Notes: a model not told the origin generated them from the sequence alone. A DNA stretch of 64,000 nucleotides from Marinobacter guineae (GCF_002744735.1 NZ_KZ319339.1:1302001-1366000), one strand, 5' to 3'; positions 27,261-35,581 are shown, counted from the stretch's first letter. Translations and numbers: made by a program.

Positions 27261-28730
27261 TTATGCTAACGCTTTTGTGAGTCGACGACTGACGCAAAAA
27301 TGAATTGCGCTATGCTGCGCCAACTGAGCAGGAGAAATGCCTCCAAACACCTCAGTCAGTGTCATCTGGCCAGAACATGGATCCATCTCAAAAACACCTA
27401 CATCGGTGATAATGACAATACGTTTTGCCTGCGAGGTTCTGGGGTTAAAGGTCACCTGTTCAACCTTGTCGACGAATTTGCAATTGGATACCGGAACTAC
27501 TTCCGAGGGTGAATGTCCTCCCACCATAAAATGTCCACAGAAGATCAACTCCTTCGCTGACGAAGCAATATTAATGAACCCTCCTGCGCCAGGCCGATGG
27601 CGGCCAAACTTGCTTACATTGATTTGCCCCGCGCTATCAATCTCAGCAAACCCTAAAAATGCTTTGTCCACCCCCCCTCCGTCGTAGAAAGTGAACAGCT
27701 CTGACTGATCCAGAAGCGCGTCGGGATCAATCGCAGCTCCAAAAGAGTCGCCGGATAATGGGGTTCCTCCAATCACTCCCGATTCGATAGACGCAGTGTA
27801 GGAAGCTCTTTGTTCCGGACTCATTGCTCCACCGACTTGAGACGGAATACCGATGCCGAAGTTGATTAACTTTTTGCGGAATTTCCCTATAGGTAGCTCA
27901 TTCAGAGCTCTACGGATGATTCGGTCCCTTGCCGGATTGTGTGTCTGGGGTTCTATATTCAGTTGAGAAGGGCGTACGTTATCCCCATAGGTGAACGGGT
28001 GGTTACCTGAAGCAGAGGCAACAACAATATCAACAAGGTGGGCAGGTATGTCGACCTCATCATGATGTAAGGGGGCTTGTGACAGGGAAGCCACTTGTAC
28101 CATGACCTGACCTCCTGAATTCCGAGCTGCCTGCGCCTGGCTGAGAGCATCCATCTTGGAAGCCTCCCCTCGCAGCGAGATATTACCCTGAGGATCAGCG
28201 GTTGTTCCTCGTAACAGTGCGATATCGACCCGGACAGTTGGGTAGAAGAGATACTCATTCTGTCGAAATGTTTCAATACTGACCTTTGGTTGAGTTTCGC
28301 CGGGACGGAATACACCACCCTCCACCCGAGGATCAACGAACGTGTGAAGTCCGACGGGCGAATACACGCCCGGGGCACCGGAAGCAATCGCACCGAAGAG
28401 TTTACTGATCACGCCTTGCGGCCAATTGTGCGCCTCTATATCGCCAGTCTCTCCTAGAGCTCGGAGGCGAGGGCAAAGGCTCCAGAATCCACCAATTGCG
28501 CTTTTAATCAGCCCCTTGTGCGCTAACTTATCCAGCCCCATCCCCCTCTTGTTACCCGCTCCCGAAGCAAAAAGCAGGTTCAGATTACGAGGTTGGCCGG
28601 TATCGAGAAACAGTCGCTCTATGGCGATTGTGAATAGATCTGGGTGACCGCAACTGCCAAAACCACCAGGGACCACAAAGGCCCCTGACGGAATGAGAGC
28701 CACGGCTTCAGACGGAGTCATGATCCGCAT
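27261..28730 (-). CDS. CoA-transferase (both subunits fused)
   Basis: The 489-aa product holds two CoA-transferase domains: V-P-G-G-F-G-S-C-G near the N-terminus and F-G-I-G-I-P-S-Q-V-G in the second half. The catalytic Glu is expected in I-E-S-G-V-I-G-G. Fused forms of this type swap CoA between short acids (acetoacetate/propionate-type). It lies in a cluster with cupin, tautomerase and FAD genes, suggesting an acid-catabolic pathway. Substrate not deducible. Confidence 0.85.
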   Translation of the reverse strand: MRIMTPSEAVALIPSGAFVVPGGFGSCGHPDLFTIAIERLFLDTGQPRNLNLLFASGAGNKRGMGLDKLAHKGLIKSAIGGFWSLCPRLRALGETGDIEAHNWPQGVISKLFGAIASGAPGVYSPVGLHTFVDPRVEGGVFRPGETQPKVSIETFRQNEYLFYPTVRVDIALLRGTTADPQGNISLRGEASKMDALSQAQAARNSGGQVMVQVASLSQAPLHHDEVDIPAHLVDIVVASASGNHPFTYGDNVRPSQLNIEPQTHNPARDRIIRRALNELPIGKFRKKLINFGIGIPSQVGGAMSPEQRASYTASIESGVIGGTPLSGDSFGAAIDPDALLDQSELFTFYDGGGVDKAFLGFAEIDSAGQINVSKFGRHRPGAGGFINIASSAKELIFCGHFMVGGHSPSEVVPVSNCKFVDKVEQVTFNPRTSQAKRIVIITDVGVFEMDPCSGQMTLTEVFGGISPAQLAQHSAIHFCVSRRLTKALA

Positions 28731-28757
28731 TAGCCTTTCTCCAATTGTGGCTCGATT

Positions 28758-29171
28758 CTAGGTCAGTTGCTTTACCGGGATATCCCGCATGGCCAAAATG
28801 ACGCAGCCAATATTAGACCTCATACTATGGGTGGTACCGGGAGATCGAACGATCAAGCTCCCTGGAGGATGAGTTTCTCCATTCTCGATATATTCACCCT
28901 GAAGCACGAAAACCATTTCGTATCCACGATGGAGATGCAAAGGGACAAAGGCTCCGGGTAAATACTTGATCAGGGCTGCGTCTGAGCCAGTTGGGTCATC
29001 ATGTTTATTGTCGAATAAAACATGGATCAGTACATTGTTCCGAAGATCCGGTTCCATCTCAACGAAATCGATGTCAGGAAGCTGAACCTCCTGTTGCAGG
29101 ATGAGCCTGAGCACCCTATCGTTGAGCTCAGGTCTCTTTGGAAACTGCTCCGTTAGTTTCAACGTGTCCAT
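28758..29171 (-). CDS. cupin-domain protein (ChrR-like)
   Basis: The 137-aa product has the two cupin motifs: P-L-H-L-H-R-G-Y-E-M-V-F-V-L-Q-G-E-Y and P-P-G-S-L-I-V-R-S-P-G-T-T-H-S. The two His and a Glu should hold a metal. ATG 29171 has AAGGA eight bases upstream; the open frame extends to 29300 over the end of the tautomerase gene. Function in the cluster unknown: dioxygenase, isomerase or sensor. Confidence 0.75.
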   Translation of the reverse strand: MDTLKLTEQFPKRPELNDRVLRLILQQEVQLPDIDFVEMEPDLRNNVLIHVLFDNKHDDPTGSDAALIKYLPGAFVPLHLHRGYEMVFVLQGEYIENGETHPPGSLIVRSPGTTHSMRSNIGCVILAMRDIPVKQLT

Positions 29172-29236
29172 CTTGGAATTCCTTCTCACCATAATCTCTG
29201 GGGAGTGAGGCTCACTGAGGTACAGGTTGTACTCTC

Positions 29237-29650
29237 TCAGCTTGCCCACATCTCCCGCCCATATTGAGTAATACCGTCGTATCCCCACTTGTTTTTGCAA
29301 AGATCATTAACCGACACATAATTCGGCCCAACGCTCTCACCAAGCTCTTGAATAAGAGTCTCAAACGCCTCCCGGATCCAAGCGCTGATTTCGTCCTTCT
29401 GATTCGTGCCGTCCGTGATTTTGATATTCACTTCGCTGATAGGACCATCCTGAGCACGGAGGGGCTTACCAGCAACAAACCAATGCTCGGCGTCCTCCAG
29501 AGGAGAGAACCGAACCACAATCAGTTCTCGATTCTTGCGTAAGACCCTAACGGTGCTTTCAGTCAGCCTCTCTGCGACTCGCTTGATCGCCTGCTGTTTG
29601 TCCTGTGAGCTACAGATCGAGTTGGCAAGGCTTACAGTGATGATTGGCAT
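29237..29650 (-). CDS. 4-oxalocrotonate tautomerase-family protein
   Basis: The product starts M-P-I-I-T-V, giving the catalytic Pro1 after Met removal. At 137 aa it is a double-length tautomerase fold like MSAD or cis-CaaD enzymes rather than the 60-aa 4-OT. A basic R-E-L-I-V-V-R-F segment is in the place of the catalytic Arg. It may tautomerise or hydrate an unsaturated acid made by the neighbouring enzymes. Confidence 0.75.
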   Translation of the reverse strand: MPIITVSLANSICSSQDKQQAIKRVAERLTESTVRVLRKNRELIVVRFSPLEDAEHWFVAGKPLRAQDGPISEVNIKITDGTNQKDEISAWIREAFETLIQELGESVGPNYVSVNDLCKNKWGYDGITQYGREMWAS

Positions 29651-29663
29651 TCGTTAACTCCTT

Positions 29664-30167
29664 TTATACCCAGTAAGTCGGCCAATTTTTCTGTTGGCCA
29701 GTGTTATTGATAAGCAAAGCGATTAGAACGAGGATGACGGATCCGGCGAGAACCGGCGTCAATACGAACCCCCAGTCCTGAATTCCCGCTGCAAGTACCA
29801 CAATTGGGTTTGCGCCTGCTGGTGGGTGAATGGCTCGACAAACCTGCATTAACGCGATCGCAAGCCCTACGCCTGCTGCCATCTGCCAGGGACCACTTCC
29901 GGCAATATTCATAACCGCCAACCCGACTAGAGTTGCGATGAGGTGACCACCAATGACGTTTCTTGGCTGTGCCAACGGAGCACCCGGCGCCGCAAACAGC
30001 AACACACACGTAGCACCAAAGGGCGCCATCAATAGCGGTACGCCCGCGAGTTGCGTCAGGTAGGCTATTGCACCTATCCCTGCAATACCCCCAATCAAAC
30101 CGATGAAAATCTGTGCTGGAGAAGGCCGGGCAGGAGCCGTTCCTGCTCCTCTTAGTTTGTGCAACAT
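29664..30167 (-). CDS. HPP-family integral membrane protein
   Basis: The 167-aa product has four hydrophobic helices and the family signature I-H-P-P-A-G-A-N-P. HPP proteins of this kind include nitrite carriers of chloroplasts and cyanobacteria; bacterial roles are mostly unknown. It is the first gene of the minus-strand cluster and divergent from the TetR gene at 30280. It may import the substrate of the pathway. Confidence 0.8.
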   Translation of the reverse strand: MLHKLRGAGTAPARPSPAQIFIGLIGGIAGIGAIAYLTQLAGVPLLMAPFGATCVLLFAAPGAPLAQPRNVIGGHLIATLVGLAVMNIAGSGPWQMAAGVGLAIALMQVCRAIHPPAGANPIVVLAAGIQDWGFVLTPVLAGSVILVLIALLINNTGQQKNWPTYWV

Positions 30168-30186
30168 AGATGAACCTCTGTATAAT
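30157..30186 (+). promoter_or_regulatory. putative sigma-70 promoter of the TetR gene
   Basis: TTGTGC and a perfect TATAAT are separated by 18 bp. The predicted start of transcription falls in the operator palindrome just downstream. Confidence 0.5.
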
Positions 30187-30191
30187 AGTGG

Positions 30192-30205
30192 ACAGACAGG
30201 TCTGT
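30192..30205. promoter_or_regulatory. putative TetR operator
   Basis: ACAGAC-AG-GTCTGT is a perfect inverted repeat of 6 bp arms between the HPP gene and the TetR gene, placed at the expected +1 of the TetR promoter. This GACAGACxxGTCTG form is typical of TetR-family sites. Confidence 0.65.
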
Positions 30206-30279
30206 ACAGTATGATGTTTGGAAATAGTGGTCAAGCACTGACTGACCTACTGGAAGTGCCATTTTTATAGGAATTAACT

Positions 30280-30849
30280 ATGAGTAAGCGAGACGATATT
30301 CTTTCGACCGCGCTTCGCCTTTTCAACGAACACGGCTATCAAGCGGTTGGTGTGGATACAATCCGGGACGAAGCAAATGTTTCCAAAATGACGCTCTATA
30401 ACCATTTTAAAAACAAGGACAAGCTGGTCGAAGAAGTATTAAAGCTTCGTCACCAGCATTTCAAGGACTCGCTCGAAGCGTCACTCGATTCAATCACCGG
30501 CGCAAAAGAGAAGCTGCGAGAAGTGTTCAATTGGCACACCCGCTGGTTCTTTTCTCCGGACTTTTTTGGCTGCATGTTTATCCGCGCTATGGGGGAATAC
30601 CACAATGCTGAAGGCATGGTCTTGATTTCTCAGGAACACAAACAATGGATTGCCCACCTGCTTGAAGACATCTTTCATGAGATCAAGGTGGACGAACCGG
30701 CGAGCGTCGCCCGATTCTTCCAAACAACCCTCGACGGCATGATCATCAATGCCAGTATCTTTCACACTTTCGAGAGGACCAACGAGGTGTGGCAAATTCT
30801 ATGTCGTTACATTGGTCTACCATACGAACCCCTACAGCCCCCTCGATAA
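30280..30849 (+). CDS. TetR-family transcriptional regulator
   Basis: The 189-aa product has A-V-G-V-D-T-I-R-D-E-A-N-V-S-K-M-T-L-Y-N-H-F, a classic TetR helix-turn-helix, and a normal-length ligand domain. It is divergent from the HPP-tautomerase-cupin-CoA-transferase-FAD cluster with one palindrome between. The likely role is autorepression and control of that cluster, with a pathway compound as inducer. Confidence 0.85.
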   Translation: MSKRDDILSTALRLFNEHGYQAVGVDTIRDEANVSKMTLYNHFKNKDKLVEEVLKLRHQHFKDSLEASLDSITGAKEKLREVFNWHTRWFFSPDFFGCMFIRAMGEYHNAEGMVLISQEHKQWIAHLLEDIFHEIKVDEPASVARFFQTTLDGMIINASIFHTFERTNEVWQILCRYIGLPYEPLQPPR

Positions 30850-30862
30850 CCAACCCAACCCT

Positions 30863-30877
30863 GAAAACCGGGACAAG
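30863..30877 (-). repeat. dispersed motif, half copy
   Basis: GAAAACCGGGACAAG lies 14 bases after the TetR stop and is followed by a CTTGCCCCGGG stem that could pair with it. Confidence 0.45.
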
Positions 30878-30967
30878 CCATCCAAACCCGCTTGCCCCGG
30901 GCACTTCTGATGTTCCTTCGCCCACCGGCCGCTATAACAACGCGACGCTCCAAACACCTGTTATAAA

Positions 30968-31345
30968 TTATTCACGCACGTCCCGCTCTCTCAAGAGCAA
31001 AGAAGCTATCACTCCCAATCCGCTTATGGCGAACGGCAGAATCAGCGCAATCTGATAGTTTTGGAGGTTTGGAGTATTTCCAGGCTCTGAAACGGAAACA
31101 ATATCAAGAATGACTCCAAATCCTGACTGAATCAAAGCCGCCGTCAGGAACGCCCCCATGTTAACGAGAGCAGTCGCAAAACCGACATTTTGCAAAGCCA
31201 CTGACTCCTTTGTAGCCGCAAAAATAACCCCGACCGGTCCGCCAGAGAGCCCCAGAAGTACAAATAGAAGCATTGCAACCCATCCGGGCATCCATTCTGA
31301 AAAAGCCATGGCTGCCCAAACGACTGTGGATAAAAAAGGGTTCTA
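30968..31345 (-). pseudogene. major facilitator transporter, C-terminal remnant
   Basis: The frame holds four hydrophobic helices ending in R-E-R-D-V-R-E, with F-A-A-T-K-E-S-V-A-L-Q-N-V-G and A-T-A-L-V-N-M-G-A-F typical of MFS helices 10-12. Sequence of the same character continues 12 codons upstream of the first ATG (L-S-T-V-V-W-A-A). It is cut there by an insertion-sequence end at about 31350. About two thirds of the transporter is missing. Confidence 0.65.
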
Positions 31346-31387
31346 CCAAGGTGTCCGGTTTAAATGGGGGCTACTACACTGACCTCG

Positions 31388-31575
31388 TACACCTGAACTT
31401 CAACATCTCCAATGCCTTTCTGGATCACGCGTTTGGGTAAGTATCCATTGCGCACCACAGCCTGACGACAATCGGGTGTTCAAACATCGGCCTCCTGGTC
31501 CAGCAAACCCTGAAGCTCTCCGACTCGACAGCCAGCGCAATCAGATCACGAGCACCCAGCCAGTGCCACGACATT
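31388..31575 (-). mobile_element. IS256-type transposase remnant
   Basis: Minus-strand reading in two frames gives D-L-I-A-L-A-V-E-S-E, L-Q-G-L-L-D-Q-E-A-D-V and R-Q-A-V-V-R-N-G-Y-L-P-K-R, then Q-K-G-I-G-D-V-E-V. This is the N-terminal region of IS256/Mutator transposases, here with a frameshift and a stop. A sequence like an IS end (CCATTTAAACCGGACACC read on the minus strand) lies next to it at 31349-31366. No active element remains. Confidence 0.6.
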
Positions 31576-32498
31576 TAAGCTTTTCCCGTCACCCTACGTT
31601 GCCAAAGTCTACCGTCGATAGCTGACAAGCCCAGCGCAATAAGTGCCATCCCCATAAAATGGATAAGCTCCAATGACTCGTTGAGAAAGAGTGAACCTAG
31701 CAAAATTGCCGAGACAGGAATCAGTAAAGTAACCAATAGTAAGTTAGTGGCACCCGCCGTTTCCAATATTTTGAAATAGAGAACGTAAGCAACAGCCGTC
31801 GAAAGAACGGCGAGCCCAATAACCGCTGCCCAGGTCCCGGCGCTGGGGCCAGCAAAATCTAGAGGACCGTCTACGGCTAAGGCGATAGGAGCCATCAAGA
31901 GTGCCGATGCAGTGACCTGACCTGCAGCCGTAACGATTGGGTTTACGGCCATGGCTTTAAACCTGCGACCATAAACGCCCGCCAATCCATAAGACACTGC
32001 TGCACCGATTATGGCTAACTTAGCGAATGTTCCATCACCGTCAGCTAGGGCTGGAGCTCCGATCATCACGACAACGCCGATGAAACCAATCGCTACACCT
32101 CCAAGCTTCAATGGCGTAAAGCGCTCATCCGACAGAAGCATCCCAGCAAAGATAACGGTAAATAATGGTGTCGTAGCGTTGAGAATGGAGGCCAACCCGG
32201 AGGCGATTTGAACTTGCCCCCAAGCGATAAGGGTAAAGGGGATGACATTGTTTAACAAACCCATTCCCAGAAAGGCAACCCAGACTTTCACACTCTTGGG
32301 TGGGCGTAGGCCTATGACCCACGCGATGCTCCACAATACAATGGCAGCTAGGCCCACTCTGAGCGCTACGATGGTTAGCGGAGGTAAGTCCGAAACAGCA
32401 ACACCGATGAAAAAAAATGACCCGCCCCACAGTAATGACAAAGCGAATAGCATTGCCCATTCACGAATGCCCATAGAGCTATTAATAGTAGATTTCAT
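31575..32498 (-). CDS. EamA/DMT-family membrane transporter
   Basis: The 307-aa product has ten hydrophobic helices in two EamA repeats: L-L-W-G-G-S-F-F-F-I-G-V-A-V in helix 1 and A-I-L-N-A-T-T-P-L-F-T at the end of the first repeat. ATG 32498 follows GAGGGG at eight bases. Likely an exporter of small metabolites. It sits between two pieces of transposon debris and looks complete. Confidence 0.8.
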   Translation of the reverse strand: MKSTINSSMGIREWAMLFALSLLWGGSFFFIGVAVSDLPPLTIVALRVGLAAIVLWSIAWVIGLRPPKSVKVWVAFLGMGLLNNVIPFTLIAWGQVQIASGLASILNATTPLFTVIFAGMLLSDERFTPLKLGGVAIGFIGVVVMIGAPALADGDGTFAKLAIIGAAVSYGLAGVYGRRFKAMAVNPIVTAAGQVTASALLMAPIALAVDGPLDFAGPSAGTWAAVIGLAVLSTAVAYVLYFKILETAGATNLLLVTLLIPVSAILLGSLFLNESLELIHFMGMALIALGLSAIDGRLWQRRVTGKA

Positions 32499-32592
32499 GA
32501 TGGGTACCCCTCTCACGCCAGTCCGTTTTGAACTAGATTAGCTGGATTACCCACACAAACTATCCGATTCTTGCGCCCTGATTATGATTGCA

Positions 32593-32721
32593 CTATTTTG
32601 CGGCTCCTCCTGCGGATGTACCTAAATACGCTACGGTAATTCCAATACATATTGCCCAACCTACAATTGTGCGAATTGCGACCCAAGTCTTCACTAAATA
32701 TTCTTGGGATGGTTTCTTCAT
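32593..32721 (-). CDS. possible 42-aa membrane peptide
   Basis: ATG 32721 has GAGGG ten bases upstream. The product reads K-K-P-S-Q-E-Y-L-V-K-T-W-V-A-I-R, then a hydrophobic helix (T-I-V-G-W-A-I-C-I-G-I-T-V-A-Y-L-G) and a short Gly/Ala tail. The topology is sensible for a single-pass peptide. No family known; it could be chance. Confidence 0.35.
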   Translation of the reverse strand: MKKPSQEYLVKTWVAIRTIVGWAICIGITVAYLGTSAGGAAK

Positions 32722-32881
32722 GTAAACCCTCGTAACACCAATTCCAATAATATTTCTTGGAGTGCCTTGCTATGAACGATTGTACGATCACACATTCTAG
32801 ACTTGGATATTGAGCCGCATCGACCACACTGACCTGCCCCTAATCGTTTGACCACCCGCTGCCGAGCAATGTCGGTTAAGT

Positions 32882-33002
32882 GCGTATTCTGGCGCATTCC
32901 GATCACTGATTCCGGTTTAATCCGATCACCCATTCTGGAACTTTCCGATCATCGATTCTGGTTTTATCCGATCATTTTTGTCGATTTTCCAGAATCGGTG
33001 CC
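32882..33002. repeat. four 23-bp iterons, possible IS21-type element end
   Basis: TCCGATCA occurs at 32898, 32921, 32944 and 32967, exactly 23 bp apart, each followed by a variant of ATTCTGGTTTTA. An inverted CCAGAATCGG ends the array near 33000. Arrays of this kind form the ends of some IS21-family elements (transposase binding sites), which fits the neighbouring gene break. No istA or istB gene is present. Confidence 0.6.
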
Positions 33003-33051
33003 CGAAGCCCTTGGCGTCGTTCCATGAGGTGAGTGAACCTTTTTGGTTCAC
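33003..33051 (-). pseudogene. DUF1294/cold-shock protein, N-terminal scrap
   Basis: From GTG 33051 the minus strand reads N-Q-K-G-S-L-T-S-W-N-D-A-K-G-F-G, matching the start of the intact gene at 49787 (N-Q-K-G-L-L-T-A-W-N-D-A-K-G-F-G). Homology ends exactly where the 23-bp iteron array begins, so the gene was interrupted there. Confidence 0.65.
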
Positions 33052-33117
33052 TTGCTGCTTTCCTGGATAGTCTGTTTTTGGCGCCTGGCGGAAAGAAACC
33101 GCAGACCTGAAAAAGTT

Positions 33118-33141
33118 AAAATAGGTCCGTCCCGGGTTTTG
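33118..33141 (+). repeat. dispersed motif copy
   Basis: AAATAGGTCCGTCCCGGGTTTTG lies between the DUF1294 scrap and the CPBP gene. Confidence 0.5.
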
Positions 33142-33234
33142 TTATTCCTATCCCCGCTTCAACTAACCGATTACTATCGTTTTCAGCGGAGCAGCTTCAT
33201 TTCGAAGCCTCTACCATCCCGAGGACACACGACG

Positions 33235-34086
33235 ATGCCCTCTCGAGATAAAATCACACAATCCGATGCCATCCCGTTCCGGGCCATGGCGCTATTTCTG
33301 GTACTGACCTTCGGCATCGCCTGGGGGATCCTGACTGCCTTTATCTTTTTCCCGGAGACTATGATTGGCCTGTTCGGTGAAATTACCGGCCAGCACCCTC
33401 TGTTTTATCTTGCGGTCTGGGCGCCGGCCATATCGGCGTTCGTTGTGATTTTCCGATGGTCCGGCCTGGAAGGATTACGCAGGTACATCGGGCGCGCCCT
33501 GCTATGGCGCTGCTCATGGCATTGGTATGCCTTTTTGCTGCTCGGAGTCCCCCTCGTATTCTTTGCGGGCTCACTCCTCAAGGGAAACCTCTCGGATTTT
33601 GTCTTTCCCTTTGGTTCAGTTTCATCCTTCCTGATCGCGCTTGTTTTTATTGCCATTAAAGGCCCGATCGAGGAGTTTGGCTGGCGTGGATTGGCGCTGC
33701 CACTGCTCCAACGCAAGATGGCACCCATCTGGGCCGCCCTCGTTATTGGCGTCATCTGGGGCTTTTGGCATACACCGGCTTTCCTGCTAAGCGGCACCGA
33801 GCAAAGTGCCTGGTCATTCTTACCCTTCTTTACCGGCACCATCGCCCTGAGCGTTATTGTCACGCCGCTATTCAATGCGTCCCGGGGAAGCATTTTCCTC
33901 CCCGCGCTGTTTCACTTCATCCTCATCAATCCCGTCTGGCCCGATGCCCAACCCTACGACACCTATCTCTTTGCGCTGATTGCCATTGTCATTGTCTGGC
34001 TGAACCGCAGGACCATGTTTACTCGTAAATACAGCATTACCGAAGTCGTTCCTGCAGGCCGGGCCTGCCTGAGCATGACTCACTAG
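33235..34086 (+). CDS. CPBP-family intramembrane metalloprotease
   Basis: The 283-aa product is strongly hydrophobic with about eight helices and the CAAX-protease/bacteriocin-processing motifs: G-P-I-E-E-F-G-W-R-G (EExxxR), F-W-H-T-P-A-F and A-L-F-H-F-I-L-I-N. The Glu and His residues bind the catalytic metal. ATG 33235 has GAGG ten bases upstream; the open frame starts earlier without support. Substrate unknown. Confidence 0.85.
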   Translation: MPSRDKITQSDAIPFRAMALFLVLTFGIAWGILTAFIFFPETMIGLFGEITGQHPLFYLAVWAPAISAFVVIFRWSGLEGLRRYIGRALLWRCSWHWYAFLLLGVPLVFFAGSLLKGNLSDFVFPFGSVSSFLIALVFIAIKGPIEEFGWRGLALPLLQRKMAPIWAALVIGVIWGFWHTPAFLLSGTEQSAWSFLPFFTGTIALSVIVTPLFNASRGSIFLPALFHFILINPVWPDAQPYDTYLFALIAIVIVWLNRRTMFTRKYSITEVVPAGRACLSMTH

Positions 34087-34150
34087 GGCGGAAAGCTGGC
34101 AGGACACAGGCCGATTGATTCCCGATCCGTCGCGATCCCGGAGTTTTATA

Positions 34151-35104
34151 ATGAAAAAGTACCTCGTCTTTTCCACCCTGTTCATCGCATTGCCCGCCTA
34201 TGCGCAATTCGCGCCTCAGGAGGGTATCAGCGGTGAAATCTCATTGAATGCGGGGGTTATCTCTTCAACTTCCAACTTTAACGTCGACGGTGACGCAACT
34301 ATCGATTCCCTGCAGAACAAGGCACAAAGTGAGTCAGAAGGCCTGATAGCGACACTTGGCAACATTGCCTATACCTTTGGCGAGACACTGGGGCAGCAGA
34401 TCTATTTTGGCACCACACGGGAAGATATTGCCGTCGGCACACTGGCCGTTCAGCTTGGATATAAACACCAACTCAGTTCCGGCACGGTGATGGATGTTTC
34501 CTTTTTACCAACGGTGATATCCGGGGAAACCTGGCAGAATCCCTATCAGCTCAACACCGCCAGAAAAGAGACCGACGTTACAGGCAATGCCTACCGCCTG
34601 CAGCTGAATAGCATTTCAGGATCCGGCTTCAGCCTCGATCTCGCCTACGCCACCACAGATGTCGAGGACGATCTCAACGCCGGCACGGATCTGGCCCGCG
34701 ATGCCAAAAGCTACTATGGCAAAGGCAGCTACCGCTTTAGGGTATCGCCTACCAGCTTCGTCACACCGTCTGCCATTTACATCCAACATGACGCTGACGG
34801 CAGTGCCAGCAGCTTCGACTCCTATGGTGCCGAAGTCAGCTGGCTCAATCTTCTGGGCAGGCAAAGCCTGGTGTTAACGGCGGGGTTCGCCAGTCGGGAC
34901 TACGACAGCGTCAGCTCGCTGTTCAATAAAAAGCGTTCGGATGACGAGTTCAGCCTGTTCGCAGCCTACGAATACGCGGAATTCATGGGATGGAAAGATT
35001 GGTCGTTCGTTTCCTTTGCCGGCTATGGTGACACCCAGTCCAACCTGACTTTCTACGATGAGTCGTCCTATCTGCTTGCCGTTGGTCTTAACTACAAGTT
35101 CTGA
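34151..35104 (+). CDS. DUF2860-type outer-membrane beta-barrel protein
   Basis: A short signal peptide (K-K-Y-L-V-F-S-T-L-F-I-A-L-P-A-Y-A) is followed by F-A-P-Q-E-G-I-S-G-E-I-S-L-N-A-G, the family start, then alternating amphipathic strands. The C-terminus is L-A-V-G-L-N-Y-K-F, with the terminal Phe used by the BAM machinery. Role unknown; perhaps a porin-like protein. It starts 64 bp after the CPBP gene. Confidence 0.8.
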   Translation: MKKYLVFSTLFIALPAYAQFAPQEGISGEISLNAGVISSTSNFNVDGDATIDSLQNKAQSESEGLIATLGNIAYTFGETLGQQIYFGTTREDIAVGTLAVQLGYKHQLSSGTVMDVSFLPTVISGETWQNPYQLNTARKETDVTGNAYRLQLNSISGSGFSLDLAYATTDVEDDLNAGTDLARDAKSYYGKGSYRFRVSPTSFVTPSAIYIQHDADGSASSFDSYGAEVSWLNLLGRQSLVLTAGFASRDYDSVSSLFNKKRSDDEFSLFAAYEYAEFMGWKDWSFVSFAGYGDTQSNLTFYDESSYLLAVGLNYKF

Positions 35105-35143
35105 ACAGGCCGGGTCGGGGGAAATCTGCCACAATCACCCTGG

Positions 35144-35160
35144 CCTGTCCCGGTTTTCTC
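35144..35160 (+). repeat. dispersed motif copy
   Basis: CCTGTCCCGGTTTTCTC marks the left end of the segment duplicated at 8920-9230. Confidence 0.6.
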
Positions 35161-35173
35161 CTCACGTTCAGGC

Positions 35174-35206
35174 GCCTGGTAGCGGCAGCATTCGTCACTA
35201 CCAGGC
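35174..35206 (-). terminator. hairpin downstream of the small secreted-protein gene
   Basis: GCCTGGTAG and CTACCAGGC pair over 9 bp with a 15-nt loop, ten bases past the minus-strand stop; conserved at 8946-8978 in the decayed copy. Confidence 0.5.
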
Positions 35207-35215
35207 GATTGCTTG

Positions 35216-35458
35216 TTACGATGCAGCTTCCAGTTCGTTGATCGCTTCTTTGAGCACATTCACAGACTCGGTATGTTTACCCTGATTGTGCAGCGATTCA
35301 CCCCGATCCCGGAGCTCTTTGATCCTGGCCTCAGTCTCACTGTCCAGTTGTGCTGACTGCAGTTGTTCATCAACCTGGTTAACCAGCGTGGGGCACTTGT
35401 AGGCAAAGGCATTGCCCGCAAAAAACACCGTGAATAACAGAGCCACAAGATAACGCAT
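35216..35458 (-). CDS. small secreted helical protein (80 aa)
   Basis: A signal peptide (M-R-Y-L-V-A-L-L-F-T-V-F-F-A-G-N-A-F-A) precedes a helical, charged domain: C-P-T-L-V-N-Q-V-D-E-Q-L, A-R-I-K-E-L-R-D-R-G-E-S-L-H-N-Q-G-K-H and V-L-K-E-A-I-N-E-L-E. The second half resembles one TPR-like helical pair. A good AGGAGG site precedes the ATG. It is the intact twin of the pseudogene at 8988-9230. Periplasmic; function unknown. Confidence 0.7.
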   Translation of the reverse strand: MRYLVALLFTVFFAGNAFAYKCPTLVNQVDEQLQSAQLDSETEARIKELRDRGESLHNQGKHTESVNVLKEAINELEAAS

Positions 35459-35503
35459 GATAGTTCCTCCTTCTTCTACACGCCCCCATGGAGTATAGAC
35501 CGC

Positions 35504-35527
35504 GAAAATAAATCTGCCCCGGCTTTC
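35504..35527 (+). repeat. dispersed motif copy
   Basis: AAATAAATCTGCCCCGGCTT lies upstream of the small secreted-protein gene and downstream of osmC. Confidence 0.6.
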
Positions 35528-35581
35528 TCTGGAGCCCGTGAGGGCCAGTCCGGGACAGGTGTCCCCGCCCCGGACTGGCCT

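Noticed and set aside
32882..33002. 23-bp iterons as a plasmid or phage replication origin
   Set aside because: No rep gene, A+T-rich melt region or partition genes nearby; an insertion-sequence end fits the gene break better.
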